Shown here: positions 8,742-16,873 of the stretch, piece by piece
Layout: the number at the start of each line of letters is the position of its first letter
How positions within the stretch are numbered: the first letter of the stretch is position 1
Origin: Candidatus Cloacimonas sp.
GTDB taxonomy: Bacteria > Cloacimonadota > Cloacimonadia > Cloacimonadales > Cloacimonadaceae
Direction of reading: 5' to 3'
Length of the DNA stretch: 64,000 bases
NCBI GenBank assembly: GCA_023227825.1
Contig: JALOCJ010000003.1
Location: forward strand, 186,001 to 250,000
Position numbers and translations under genes: made by a program
The notes under the pieces: generated by a model
What the model saw: the letters and a program-made list of their open reading frames with translations, nothing else
The model's database searches: none
What the model was told of the DNA's origin: nothing

Positions 8742-9602
8742 ATGAAGAACTTAAACAAAAACCTTATTCCGCTCCTGATTGCCTTTCTTATGATTGCAAT
8801 CAGTGTTGGATGCCAAACAAAAACTTCTCCCGCAGAAAAACCTACGGAGCAACTAATGAAAGAGAAAGAAATCGTTACTAACAAAACAAAAGTTGAAATG
8901 GAAACAACTTATGGCACTATTGAACTAGAACTTTGGGATGATCTTACACCTAAAACCGTTCAAAATTTTGTGAAACTTGCCAGTTCTGGATATTACAACG
9001 GCTTATATTTCCATCGCGTTATTCCTGATTTTATGATTCAGGGTGGCTGCCCCAATACTAGAGATAAAGACCGTAGCAATGATGGACGCGGTGGTCCAGG
9101 TTACACTTTTGAAGATGAATGTTACAGGAACGGGGAAGAAATTATCGGTAAAATAGATACCAATAAGAAGGCAGAAGCCGTCTGGGCTAAAATCATCCTT
9201 CCCCACATTCAAAATAACCGCACTCCTAATGAAGATATTGTTACTATTGCCAAAGAGTGTCAAGCAGCACATAATTTTGATCCCGTAATGAAGCACGACC
9301 TCAAGTTCTATCAGGAAAAAACTGGAATTATGGATAAGGTCTATGAACAGGAATTAATTGCTCCTGTAAGTTATGGAACTATCTGTATGGCAAATTCAGG
9401 ACCTAACACCAATGGCAGTCAGTTCTTTATCGTTACCAAAAAAGATGGTGCGCCCTGGCTGGATGGCAAACATACCGTTTTCGGGAAGGTTACTAAAGGA
9501 ATGGAAATAGTGCATAAAATTGAAAATCTGCCTCGCGATAAAAACGACAATCCCAATCCCGAAAATCAGGCATTTATTACCCGGATTTCTTTTCCCAAAT
9601 AA
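8742..9602 (+). CDS. Cyclophilin-type peptidyl-prolyl isomerase, lipoprotein with large insertion
   Basis: I place the start at the ATG at 8742 after AAAGGAG. An earlier in-frame ATG at 8712 would overlap the preceding gene and disrupt the signal. Residues 1-24 form a lipoprotein signal ending SVGC24. The cyclophilin core is clear: [13 protein letters not shown] (90-102), [13 protein letters not shown] (218-230) and [12 protein letters not shown] (239-250), so the catalytic arginine, phenylalanine and histidine are present. About 80 residues (127-206), rich in charged residues and absent from ordinary cyclophilins, are inserted before the conserved NSGP segment. It is likely a periplasmic, membrane-tethered folding catalyst. 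Confidence 0.9.
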   Translation: MKNLNKNLIPLLIAFLMIAISVGCQTKTSPAEKPTEQLMKEKEIVTNKTKVEMETTYGTIELELWDDLTPKTVQNFVKLASSGYYNGLYFHRVIPDFMIQGGCPNTRDKDRSNDGRGGPGYTFEDECYRNGEEIIGKIDTNKKAEAVWAKIILPHIQNNRTPNEDIVTIAKECQAAHNFDPVMKHDLKFYQEKTGIMDKVYEQELIAPVSYGTICMANSGPNTNGSQFFIVTKKDGAPWLDGKHTVFGKVTKGMEIVHKIENLPRDKNDNPNPENQAFITRISFPK

Positions 9603-9646
9603 AAAAAGCTAAAATGTTCCGCACCAACGAATTTACCAGTATAGAC

Positions 9647-9664
9647 GGAGCTCGCTGTAGCTCC
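9647..9664. repeat. 18-bp imperfect palindrome GGAGCTCGCTGTAGCTCC
   Basis: The sequence forms a short hairpin just upstream of the PNPOx-like gene. Its exact reverse complement is at 23047-23064, inside the 5' coding part of the batE-like gene, so it is a small dispersed repeat. Confidence 0.6.
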
Positions 9665-9688
9665 GCAAAATAGGGAGAATAATTTACT

Positions 9689-10132
9689 ATGGCTCGCGCA
9701 AACGAATCCGCCTTGCAACAGGAAATTATGGCTTGGATTAAACAAAATCAGTATGCCTATCTGGCAACTGTAGATAAAAACCGACCCAGAGTTCGTCCCG
9801 TTGTCCTGTTTGTTTACGATGACCGCTATTTTGTTACTACTTTCAGCGGAGACGCCAAGGTGAGCCAAATTCAGAACAATAAAAATATAGAGGTCTGCAT
9901 TCCACTTTACGAAGAAGGTCAAACTGGCTATATCCGTTTAAGCGGAACTGCCTCTATTGTTCATAATGCAACGCTCAAAGCTGAGGCCTCTGAGCGTTGC
10001 TTCTTTTTTGATGACTATTTTTCCGGCTATGATGACCCCGATTATACTCTTATAGAACTGGATTTTGACTATGCAGAATACTTAAGACCCGGAGAAAGCT
10101 ATAGCCAGGGCTGCAATCTGAAACGCTACTAA
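9689..10132 (+). CDS. Pyridoxamine 5'-phosphate oxidase-fold (FMN-binding) protein
   Basis: The 147-residue protein has the split-barrel flavin-binding pattern: YLATVDKNRPRVRPV (about 31-45), followed by a strand pair containing YFVTTFSGDAKVSQI and then CIPLYEEGQTGYIRLSGTASIV. Proteins of this kind bind FMN or F420 and act as small reductases or sensors, and the substrate cannot be predicted. The ribosome-binding site is AGGGAG at about 9671. It is the last gene before the repeat-rich region. Confidence 0.8.
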   Translation: MARANESALQQEIMAWIKQNQYAYLATVDKNRPRVRPVVLFVYDDRYFVTTFSGDAKVSQIQNNKNIEVCIPLYEEGQTGYIRLSGTASIVHNATLKAEASERCFFFDDYFSGYDDPDYTLIELDFDYAEYLRPGESYSQGCNLKRY

Positions 10133-10391
10133 TGAAGAATTTGAGAGGTGAGGCGTCCTGAAAATAATGGACAAAAATTAGGAGAAGAAGTTCCGGAGGA
10201 ACGATACATATTAACAACGGGTTTCAACCCGGAGATTAGATAATACCGAACAAAACCTTTCTCCCTTATAAGAAAAGTTCCGTAGGAACGATACATATTA
10301 ACAACGGGTTTCAACCCGGTGAAAAAGAAGATGTGATGCACGACAAGAAAGTTCCGTAGGAACGATACATATTAACAACAGGTTTCAACCC

Positions 10392-10427
10392 AAAATTACC
10401 CCTGCTCTGAAGGGCGGGGGTAATTTT
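10392..10427. repeat. Perfect 11-bp inverted repeat hairpin
   Basis: AAAATTACCCC at 10392-10402 pairs with GGGGTAATTTT at 10417-10427 around a 14-base loop. It lies inside the repeat array and has no adjacent gene end that would make it an obvious terminator. Confidence 0.75.
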
Positions 10428-10460
10428 AAGTAGGAACTTTCTTCCTTCTTCGTTCTTTCT

Positions 10461-10487
10461 ATTCGCCGGGTTTTACACCCGGCGAAT
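10461..10487. repeat. Perfect 11-bp inverted repeat hairpin
   Basis: ATTCGCCGGGT (10461-10471) pairs with ACCCGGCGAAT (10477-10487) around a 5-base loop. The CCGGGT part resembles one end of the 43-bp repeat, so this may be a rearranged copy. Confidence 0.75.
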
Positions 10488-10727
10488 AGCAGAAAACCAA
10501 GACTAATTAATAAGTTCCGTAGGAACGACACATATTAACAACGGATTTCAATCCGGTGAAAAGCAGAAAGCCCAAGACCAATCAATAAGTTCCGTAGGAA
10601 CGACACATATTAACAACGGGTTTCAACCCGGTGAAAAGCAGCAAGTCAAAACGAACTACTTGTTTTGACTTACAATTTTGCCACTGCCCACACTGTAATC
10701 ACAACCCACAAATTGCAAACACTAACA

Positions 10728-11474
10728 ACCGAGCTACAACTGGTCTCCAAACCTCAAAATTGTGAGTTAAAACAAGAACCCCGCACACTGACAACCGAGC
10801 TTCACCAATCCCTCAAATTCCACAATCGTGAAATAAGGTTTTTTTTCACATCAGCGGGGTTGGGATGGCATTGTTCAGAAATGTTGACTTCGGGGCGAAT
10901 TTTTGTTTTAACTCTAAACCGAGCTTCAACTGGTCTCCAAACCTCAAAATTGTGAGTTAAAACAAGAACTCTGCACACTGGCAACCGAGCTTCACCCAAC
11001 CCTCAAATTCCACAATCGTGAAAGATAGTATTTTTTTCACATCAGCAGGGTTGGGAAGGGATTGTTCAGAAATAGCGACTTCGGGGCGAATTTTTGTTTT
11101 AACTCTAAACCGAGCTTCAGCTTTGACAGTTGAAGACAACGAACAAAATTTCCTGTTGCCTCTACATCTCGTTGCAACCACAAAAGAATCGGTTTAGAGT
11201 CAAAACTCCCTCCAGCTTGTTTTGACTTACAATTTTGCTACTGCCCACTCTGTAACCACAACCCTCAATCTCAAAACACTAACAACCGAGCTACAACTGG
11301 TCTCCAAACCTCAAAATTGTGAGTTAAAACAAGAACTCCGCACACTGGCAACCGAGCTTCATCAACCCCTCAAATTCCACAATCGTGAAAGATAGTATTT
11401 TTTCACATCAGCAGGGTTGAGTTGGAATTGTTCAGAAATAGCGACTTCGGGGCGAATTTTTGTTTTAACTCTAA
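10728..11474 (+). repeat. Three direct repeats of about 190 bp
   Basis: Units at 10728-10917, 10918-11108 and 11285-11474 each begin ACCGAGCTWCAACTGG, contain CTCAAAATTGTGAG, then CACAATCGTGAA and CGACTTCGGGGCGAA, and end in GTTTTAACTCTAA. Units 1 and 2 abut. Units 2 and 3 are separated by a 111-bp inverted-end element and a 68-base leader (11217-11284) that also precedes unit 1 (10659-10727). Short minus-strand ORFs recur in each unit but follow the repeat, and I do not regard them as genes. Confidence 0.85.
11096..11206. mobile_element. MITE-like element, copy 1 (111 bp, inverted ends)
   Basis: The element starts GTTTTAACTCTAAACCGA and ends with the matching inverse (TCGGTTTAGAGTCAAAAC), an inverted end of about 18 bp with one mismatch. 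Related copies are at 11462-11573 and, reversed, at 55201-55311. It has no coding capacity. I could not identify target-site duplications. Confidence 0.65.
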
Positions 11475-11573
11475 ACCGAGCTTCAGCTTTGACAGTATCG
11501 TAAAATGAAAGAAATTTCCTGTTGCGTCTACATATAGTTGCAACCACAAAAAGAATCGGTTTAGAGTCAAAAC
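11462..11573. mobile_element. MITE-like element, copy 2 (112 bp)
   Basis: This copy has the same inverted ends as the one at 11096-11206 and an interior diverged around 11497-11512. It overlaps the 3' end of the third 190-bp repeat. Confidence 0.65.
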
Positions 11574-11585
11574 TCCACCGATTCA

Positions 11586-11970
11586 CCGGGTTGAAACCCG
11601 TTGTTAATATGTGTCGTTCCTACGGAACTTTTCATATAAGGGAGAAAGATTTTGTTCGGTATTATCTATTCACCGGGTTCAAAACCCGTTGTTAATATGT
11701 GTCGTTCCTACGGAACTTTTCTTATAAGGGAGAAAGGTTTTGTTCGGTATTATCTATTCACCGGGTTGAAACCCGTTGTTAATATGTGTCGTTCCTACGG
11801 AACTTTTTTCTGTCTTCCTTCTTCGTTCTTTTTTTATTCACCGGGTTGAAACCCGTTGTTAATATGTGTCGTTCCTACGGAACTTTTCATATAAGGGAGA
11901 AAGATTTTGTTCGGTATTATCTATTCACCGGGTTGAAACCCGTTGTTAACATGTGTCGTTCCTACGGAAC
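11586..11970 (-). repeat. Array of five 43-bp double-hairpin repeats (reverse orientation)
   Basis: Copies at 11586-11628, 11673-11716, 11761-11803, 11841-11883 and 11928-11970 are the reverse complement of the forward array at 10190-10631. Three of the four spacers are 44 bases long and nearly identical to each other, giving an 87-bp period. The fourth is 37 bases. The segment 11673-11803 is almost the exact reverse complement of 10190-10319. Confidence 0.9.
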
Positions 11971-12043
11971 TTTCTTCTTTCTTTGTTCTTTTTATTTACT
12001 CTTTTCAATACAGTAACAACCAAGTAACAATCAAGTAACAATT

Positions 12044-12082
12044 CCGTAACGAGACAACGGAAGTGTTACGGAAGTGTTACGG
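12044..12082. repeat. 39-bp element with 11-bp sub-repeats, identical in inverse at 41 kb
   Basis: The element has a 17-base head (CCGTAACGAGACAACGG) followed by two copies of the 11-mer AAGTGTTACGG. The whole 39 bases occur as exact reverse complement at 41368-41406. Upstream bases 12011-12041 contain further GTAACAA repeats. Confidence 0.75.
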
Positions 12083-12399
12083 GATCGTTACTTAATCAAC
12101 TATGTAACAAGCAGATAAGTAAATGAGATCCAATTGGAATAATAATATGTTTAACTATAAGAGCAGGAAGAAATTAAGCAGGAAGCAGGAAGAAGAAAGA
12201 AAGTTCCGTAGGGATGACATATAGATAGCAATGGTGGCTTAAATTCCACATTAAAATTTACGGTTTAAGCGGCGGGTAGGGCTTTTCTGCCGTGTAAATC
12301 GTGAATTTTCTGAGTTGCTTATGCCGCATTACGATAATAGTGTTGCCTGCAGCTATTAAACGATTAGAATATATAATAAAGACAAGTAGAGGAGAAAAA
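12083..12399. other. Non-coding leader before VOC-nitroreductase gene
   Basis: This stretch contains a degenerate start of the 43-bp repeat at about 12202-12213 (GTTCCGTAGGGATGA) and otherwise no gene. The ribosome-binding site AGAGGAG of the next gene lies at its end. An in-frame ORF extension to 12301 exists but lacks a ribosome-binding site. Confidence 0.5.
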
Positions 12400-13236
12400 A
12401 TGAACGGAATAGTATTCTTCCCAACAAGGGATTTGGGTTTGATAAGGAATTTTTACGCTGCAATGCTGGAACTTCCTGTCTGGTTAAATCAGGATTCCTG
12501 TATAATATTTAAAGCTGGTAATCAATTACTGGGATTTTGTGAAGGTGAAAGCAGTGAAATTTGCGGCAGCATAACTTTCTTTTTTGATTGCAGAGAACAG
12601 GTTGATAATGCATATTCAAAGCTGAAAAACATAGCTAAAAACGCTCCCCGGAAAAATCCCAAATATAACATCTATCATTTTTGGGCAACTGATCCGGAAG
12701 GCAGGTCGCTAGAATTTCAATGTTTTGAACGGCAATTAGAACCCTATATAACACTGGAGGCGGGCTTAAAAACACGGCGCAGCATCCGTAAATATACTGC
12801 GGAACCGGTTGCGGATGAGCTTTTAAACAAGGTCTTGGAAATTTGTCGCTATTCTCCTACTGCCTGTAATTTACAGGGTTATTATTATGTAGTGATTAAA
12901 AATCGGGAAATTTTGGAAAAAATTGTTGCCTTGCGTGGTCCTTCCGGTAAGCCGATTTTAGCTGCCCCTTATGCTATTGCTGTTGCCGCTAAAGGGGATA
13001 TATCCCATCGGAAAATTCAGGATGCCTGTATTGCTGCCTACCATTTATTGCTGGCAGCCAAAGCTTATGGTTTGGGAACTTGCTGGGTTACCGATATGGA
13101 TAGAGAGGAAATCAAGAATTTACTGAGTATTCCTTATCAGGATTATATTGCCTGTTTAACGCCTATTGGCTATCCGGCAGAGCATTTTCCCCTGCCGGAT
13201 AGACATCAGGTCAGTGATTTTGTGAGGTATCTATGA
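12400..13236 (+). CDS. Fusion of VOC (glyoxalase-like) domain and nitroreductase
   Basis: I chose the ATG at 12400 after AGAGGAG. The protein is 278 residues. Residues 1-112 look like one VOC/glyoxalase module: FFPTRDLGLIRNFYAAML at the start and ATDPEGRSLEFQ (96-107) at the end. Residues about 122-278 are a short nitroreductase: KTRRSIRKYTAEPV (124-137), SPTACNLQGYYYVV (152-165) and GLGTCWVTDMD, all FMN-binding or family motifs. Both halves lie in one continuous frame. The gene overlaps a 2-hydroxyacid dehydrogenase by 4 bases, suggesting a shared redox pathway. Substrate unknown. Confidence 0.85.
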   Translation: MNGIVFFPTRDLGLIRNFYAAMLELPVWLNQDSCIIFKAGNQLLGFCEGESSEICGSITFFFDCREQVDNAYSKLKNIAKNAPRKNPKYNIYHFWATDPEGRSLEFQCFERQLEPYITLEAGLKTRRSIRKYTAEPVADELLNKVLEICRYSPTACNLQGYYYVVIKNREILEKIVALRGPSGKPILAAPYAIAVAAKGDISHRKIQDACIAAYHLLLAAKAYGLGTCWVTDMDREEIKNLLSIPYQDYIACLTPIGYPAEHFPLPDRHQVSDFVRYL

Positions 13237-14186
13237 AACCGGTATTATTTTTAACTCGCCGTATTCCGGAGCCAGCAATAAAAATGTTGGAAGAGAAATT
13301 TACCTTGAAAATCAATCCTTACAACCTTGCTTTAACTCATCAGGAAATTATTGAGGGTATAGAAGATGCCGAGGCACTTATTTGTTTATTGACCGATAAC
13401 ATAGATAAAGAGGTTATCTCTGCTGCCCCAAAATTGAAAGTAATATCTTCTTATGCGGTGGGTTACAATAATATTGATGTGGAATATGCCACTCAACTTG
13501 GAATTGCTGTCTGCAATACACCTGGCGTTTTAACAGAGACCACTGCCGATCTTACCTGGGCACTAATTTTGGCAAGCTGCAGAAGAATCTCGGAAAGTGA
13601 GCGGTTTGTTAGAAACGGTAATTTTAAAGGTTGGGAGCCAATGCTGATGTTGGGACTTGATGTTTATGAGAAAACACTGGGTATAATAGGAATGGGAAGA
13701 ATTGGTCAGGCAGTTGCCAAACGTGCTACCGGTTTTGAGATGCGGATTATCTATTATAATGATAGTTCCCTTTCTCAGACACTAGCTTTTGAAGCAAGGG
13801 AAGTTACTTTGAAGACCCTGCTGCAGGAAGCGGATATTATTACGCTGCACCTGCCTTTAACAAAAGAGACCTTCCACCTGATTAGTAAAGAAGAATTTGC
13901 CTTAATGAAAGAAAGTGCTGTGTTGATAAATACTTCCAGAGGAGCAGTTATTGAGGAAAAAGAACTGATTAAAGCGCTTAAAACGAAACGCATTTTTGCT
14001 GCCGGACTGGATGTTTATGAAAATGAACCCGATATTCCGCAGGAACTTTTAGCTTTGGAAAATGTGGTTCTCCTGCCTCATATCGGCTCTGCCAGCATTG
14101 AGACCAGAACTAAAATGGCACTGTTGGCTGCAGAAAATGCCATTGCTGTTATGGAAGGAAAAGAACCACCGGCAAAAGTAAATTAA
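13233..14186 (+). CDS. D-isomer-specific 2-hydroxyacid dehydrogenase (glyoxylate/hydroxypyruvate reductase type)
   Basis: This NAD(P)-dependent dehydrogenase reduces 2-oxoacids to D-2-hydroxyacids. The 317-residue protein shows the Rossmann motif GMGRIG (153-158) and the catalytic triad R236 (in NTSRGAVI), E265 (in YENEP) and H283 (in LPHIGSA). GLDVYENEP and the overall length resemble glyoxylate reductases, but phosphoglycerate or lactate dehydrogenase activity is possible. It is translationally coupled (ATGA overlap) with the VOC-nitroreductase gene. Confidence 0.9.
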   Translation: MKPVLFLTRRIPEPAIKMLEEKFTLKINPYNLALTHQEIIEGIEDAEALICLLTDNIDKEVISAAPKLKVISSYAVGYNNIDVEYATQLGIAVCNTPGVLTETTADLTWALILASCRRISESERFVRNGNFKGWEPMLMLGLDVYEKTLGIIGMGRIGQAVAKRATGFEMRIIYYNDSSLSQTLAFEAREVTLKTLLQEADIITLHLPLTKETFHLISKEEFALMKESAVLINTSRGAVIEEKELIKALKTKRIFAAGLDVYENEPDIPQELLALENVVLLPHIGSASIETRTKMALLAAENAIAVMEGKEPPAKVN

Positions 14187-14281
14187 GCAACACGGTTTTA
14201 ATGGATTACAGGGATAAACATAAATTACATATTTATATTGGAGACCTAAAAAAGAGAAATTATAAAAAAAGTGATTAAAAC

Positions 14282-14309
14282 TTGACAAAAGAAGGAAGTG
14301 ATTTATAAT
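14282..14309 (+). promoter_or_regulatory. Sigma-70-type promoter before the cNMP-histidine kinase
   Basis: TTGACA (14282-14287) and TATAAT (14304-14309) are separated by 16 bases, about 40 bases upstream of the chosen start codon at 14352. Both hexamers match consensus. Confidence 0.65.
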
Positions 14310-14351
14310 ATAATATATAGGTATTCTGAAGTTAAAAAAAGTGAGGTATAT

Positions 14352-15467
14352 ATGGTAGATACAGTGCAAAAGGTAAATATAGGGATATTCAGCGGCCTCT
14401 CTGAAGAAGTTGTGGAAGAACTGACGAAAGACCTGGAAAAGATTAAATTTAAAAAAGGAGAGGCAATAATCACAGAACACTCCCTAAGCGATAATCTCTT
14501 TTTCATCTCTAAGGGAAAGGTGGAAATAGATAAGGGATTAAACAATCCCGATATACCTTTCACTCAGCTCTCAACTTTGGGGGTAGGAGATTTTTTTGGT
14601 GAGATGGGCATAATTGAAGATAGCACTCGTTCAGCCAGTGTTGTAGCTACAGAAGATGTAGAGCTAATGGTTATTCCCCGTAATGTATTTAATGAAATGC
14701 TCTTTGCTTATCCAATTATAATGTTGAATTTAACTAAGGTAATTTCCAGTCGCTTGCGTAATACTAATGAAAGATTTGTAGAACTGATGGAAGAAATGCT
14801 GGAAAAGAACCGTTTAATGGCTATTGGTTTGGCAGCTAGTAAAATTATTCACGATATTAAAACGCCCTTAACAGTTATTGTTCTAACAGCACAGTTGCTG
14901 GAAAATATTTTCCCTGAAAGCGGTGAATTCACGGAAAACATTGTTAAACAAACCAAGCTCATAGACCAGTTAGTGCATGAAATTTTGGACTTTGCCAGAG
15001 GAACAGAAAGCCCTCCATTAATCCAGAAAGTTAATTTAGATGCCTTTCTAGGGGAAATAAGTGAGCTCTATGCTGCTTCGTTTAAAGAACGCAAGATCAA
15101 TTTAGTTGTGGAAAACAAGGTTTGGGATTATGTCTATTTTGATGAAGGGAAAATTCGCAGGGTCTTAATAAACCTTATTAAAAATGCCTTGGAAGCTATT
15201 TCCGGAGAAGGTGAAATCAAGATTATCAGCAGTGTTTCTGCCGGTTGGTTACAGATTTCGGTGATTGATAATGGACCTGGCATTTCCCAAAAAGTGAAGG
15301 ACGAACTGTTTCAACCCTTTGTTACGGATGGTAAAGCACAAGGAACCGGTTTGGGTTTGGCTATTTGTAAAAAACTGGTTCAGGAGCATAATGGGCGTTT
15401 AGAATATATTCCTGTAGAGCCACAGGGAAGTAGATTTGATATTCGTATTCCACAGAGCACTAAATAA
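14352..15467 (+). CDS. Histidine kinase with N-terminal cyclic-nucleotide-binding domain
   Basis: I chose the ATG at 14352 (GTGAGG upstream) over one at 14298 that overlaps the promoter. The protein is 371 residues with no membrane helix. Residues about 10-135 form a CAP-type effector domain (GDFFGEMGIIEDSTRSASVVA, 79-99). Next come a HisKA helix with phospho-acceptor H167 (IIHDIKTPL), an N box NLIKNALEAI (274-283), G1 box DNGPGI (307-312) and G2 box GTGLGLAI (331-338). The cytoplasmic kinase should be tuned by a nucleotide or other small ligand. No response regulator lies nearby, so it is an orphan here. Confidence 0.93.
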   Translation: MVDTVQKVNIGIFSGLSEEVVEELTKDLEKIKFKKGEAIITEHSLSDNLFFISKGKVEIDKGLNNPDIPFTQLSTLGVGDFFGEMGIIEDSTRSASVVATEDVELMVIPRNVFNEMLFAYPIIMLNLTKVISSRLRNTNERFVELMEEMLEKNRLMAIGLAASKIIHDIKTPLTVIVLTAQLLENIFPESGEFTENIVKQTKLIDQLVHEILDFARGTESPPLIQKVNLDAFLGEISELYAASFKERKINLVVENKVWDYVYFDEGKIRRVLINLIKNALEAISGEGEIKIISSVSAGWLQISVIDNGPGISQKVKDELFQPFVTDGKAQGTGLGLAICKKLVQEHNGRLEYIPVEPQGSRFDIRIPQSTK

Positions 15468-15533
15468 TTGCTTGTCAAAAACAGAGCCCTCTTTTTTGTG
15501 GTTCTGAATATAAGAAAAAACGGGAAGTGATTT

Positions 15534-15725
15534 ATGTCCAAAGTATGTGATATCTGTGGAAAAACAGCTCAGGTAGGTAATCATCGCAGTCATGCTTTGA
15601 ATGCTACTAAGCGTCGGTTTTATCCTAACTTGCACGAAATTCGTGTTGACGGTGATGGCGGAACTAAAAAAATTAAGGTTTGCAGTTCCTGCCTGAAAGC
15701 AAATAAAGTCCGCAAAGTCGTATAA
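15534..15725 (+). CDS. rpmB: 50S ribosomal protein L28
   Basis: The 63-residue protein matches bacterial L28: [32 protein letters not shown] and a C-terminal [16 protein letters not shown]. It has two CxxC pairs (C5/C8 and C50/C53), so it is the zinc-binding form. A ribosome-binding site (GGGAAGTGA) precedes the ATG, and a terminator follows. It appears to be a single-gene unit. Confidence 0.97.
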   Translation: MSKVCDICGKTAQVGNHRSHALNATKRRFYPNLHEIRVDGDGGTKKIKVCSSCLKANKVRKVV

Positions 15726-15770
15726 TAACAATCGTTTTTTTAGCTTATAATCAAGCAGAAAAATATGTCA

Positions 15771-15808
15771 TTCGGGGATCGCGGTTTTGCCGGATTCCCG
15801 ATTTTTGT
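15771..15808 (+). terminator. Rho-independent terminator after rpmB
   Basis: TCGGGGATC (15772-15780) pairs with GATTCCCGA (15793-15801), with one G-T pair, and is followed by TTTTTG. Confidence 0.75.
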
Positions 15809-15873
15809 GTTAAAATAATGAATAACCAAGGCACTAAATAACTATCTAACTAATACACTATTATGGGGGTTTA

Positions 15874-16860
15874 ATGTTAATTGAGGCAATCCAAAACGAG
15901 GTAGAAAAAAGTTCTGCAGTGTTGGGTAAGGTGCGTTCTGAAATTGCCAGAGTGATAGTTGGTCAACAGGATATTATAGACCGTTTGCTGATTGGGATTA
16001 TAGCTAATGGTCACATTTTGATTGAAGGTGTTCCTGGTTTGGCAAAGACCCTGATTATTTCTTCGCTGGCAGAGGTCTTTGCTGCTTCCTATTCTCGTAT
16101 TCAGTTTACTCCTGATTTATTACCTGCAGATATAACCGGCACAATGATATACAATCCTAAAAGCGGGGATTTCAGCGTGAAAAAGGGACCCGTCTTTGCC
16201 AATTTCATCTTAGCTGATGAAATTAATAGAGCTCCTTCCAAAGTGCAATCAGCTCTTTTAGAAGCAATGCAGGAAAGACAGGTAACCTTAGGAGATAACA
16301 CTTTTCCTTTACCTAAGCCATTTTTTGTGATGGCAACTCAAAATCCTATTGAGCAGGAAGGAACTTATCCGCTGCCTGAAGCGCAGATAGACAGATTTTT
16401 TATGAAAGTTAAGATTAAGTATCCTGCTTACGACGAAGAAAAACAAATTCTGGAAAGAATGGTGAATGAACAGCCAATTCCCTTGCAGAAAGTGCTCTGT
16501 CCCAAAGATATTGAAGAAATGAGAGAAGTGATGCATAAGGTATATATGGAAGAAAAGCTGAAGGATTATATTTTACAGCTCGTCAATTCCACCCGCCATC
16601 CGGAACGCTATCCGCGTTTGAACGATTTGAAAGGTCTGATTGAATTTGGTGCTTCACCCCGAGCAACAATTTTTCTGGCAAGAGCTGCTAAAACCAATGC
16701 TTATATTTCGGGACGGGCTTATGTTATTCCAGACGACATAAAGATGATAGCAAAAGATGTTTTAAGGCATCGTATTATTCTTTCCTACGAAGCTGAAGCT
16801 GAAGAAATTACCAGTGAAGATATCATCAATCGTATTCTGGACGAAATTGAAGTTCCATAA
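15874..16860 (+). CDS. MoxR-family AAA ATPase
   Basis: The 328-residue protein has Walker A GVPGLAKT (52-59), Walker B ILADE (112-116) and ATQNPIEQEGTYPLPEAQIDRF, the sensor region typical of MoxR. MoxR ATPases act as chaperones for VWA-domain proteins, and here five VWA/Bat genes follow directly on the same strand. It is the first gene of the operon to 23807, 13 bases ahead of the DUF58 gene. Confidence 0.95.
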   Translation: MLIEAIQNEVEKSSAVLGKVRSEIARVIVGQQDIIDRLLIGIIANGHILIEGVPGLAKTLIISSLAEVFAASYSRIQFTPDLLPADITGTMIYNPKSGDFSVKKGPVFANFILADEINRAPSKVQSALLEAMQERQVTLGDNTFPLPKPFFVMATQNPIEQEGTYPLPEAQIDRFFMKVKIKYPAYDEEKQILERMVNEQPIPLQKVLCPKDIEEMREVMHKVYMEEKLKDYILQLVNSTRHPERYPRLNDLKGLIEFGASPRATIFLARAAKTNAYISGRAYVIPDDIKMIAKDVLRHRIILSYEAEAEEITSEDIINRILDEIEVP

Positions 16861-16873
16861 TATATAGGGGATT

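Larger units (their letters stand above)
10190..10631 (+). repeat. Array of five 43-bp double-hairpin repeats (forward)
   Basis: Copies start at 10190, 10277, 10351, 10514 and 10589. Each begins with GTTCC-GTA-GGAAC (a 5-bp hairpin) and ends with CGGGTT-TC-AACCCG (a 6-bp hairpin), joined by about 15 conserved bases. The third copy has a degenerate 3' hairpin. The first two are separated by a 44-base spacer that reappears, inverted, three times in the array at 11586-11970. Between copies 3 and 4 lie two perfect hairpins with 11-bp stems (10392-10427 and 10461-10487). No gene is visible. Confidence 0.9.

Noticed and set aside
10802..11586. Recurrent minus-strand ORFs (10802-10999, 10957-11181, 11362-11586)
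   Set aside because: They follow the 190-bp repeat in each copy, lack ribosome-binding sites and the frame is broken at different places.
10190..11970. CRISPR array (43-bp repeats with 31-44-base spacers)
   Set aside because: The spacers themselves recur, orientation flips between the two arrays, the repeats have two hairpins and no cas gene is in the window.
11652..12016. Plus-strand ORFs in the reverse 43-bp array
   Set aside because: They are translations of repeat DNA (TGLKPVVNMCRSYGTF recurs), without ribosome-binding sites.
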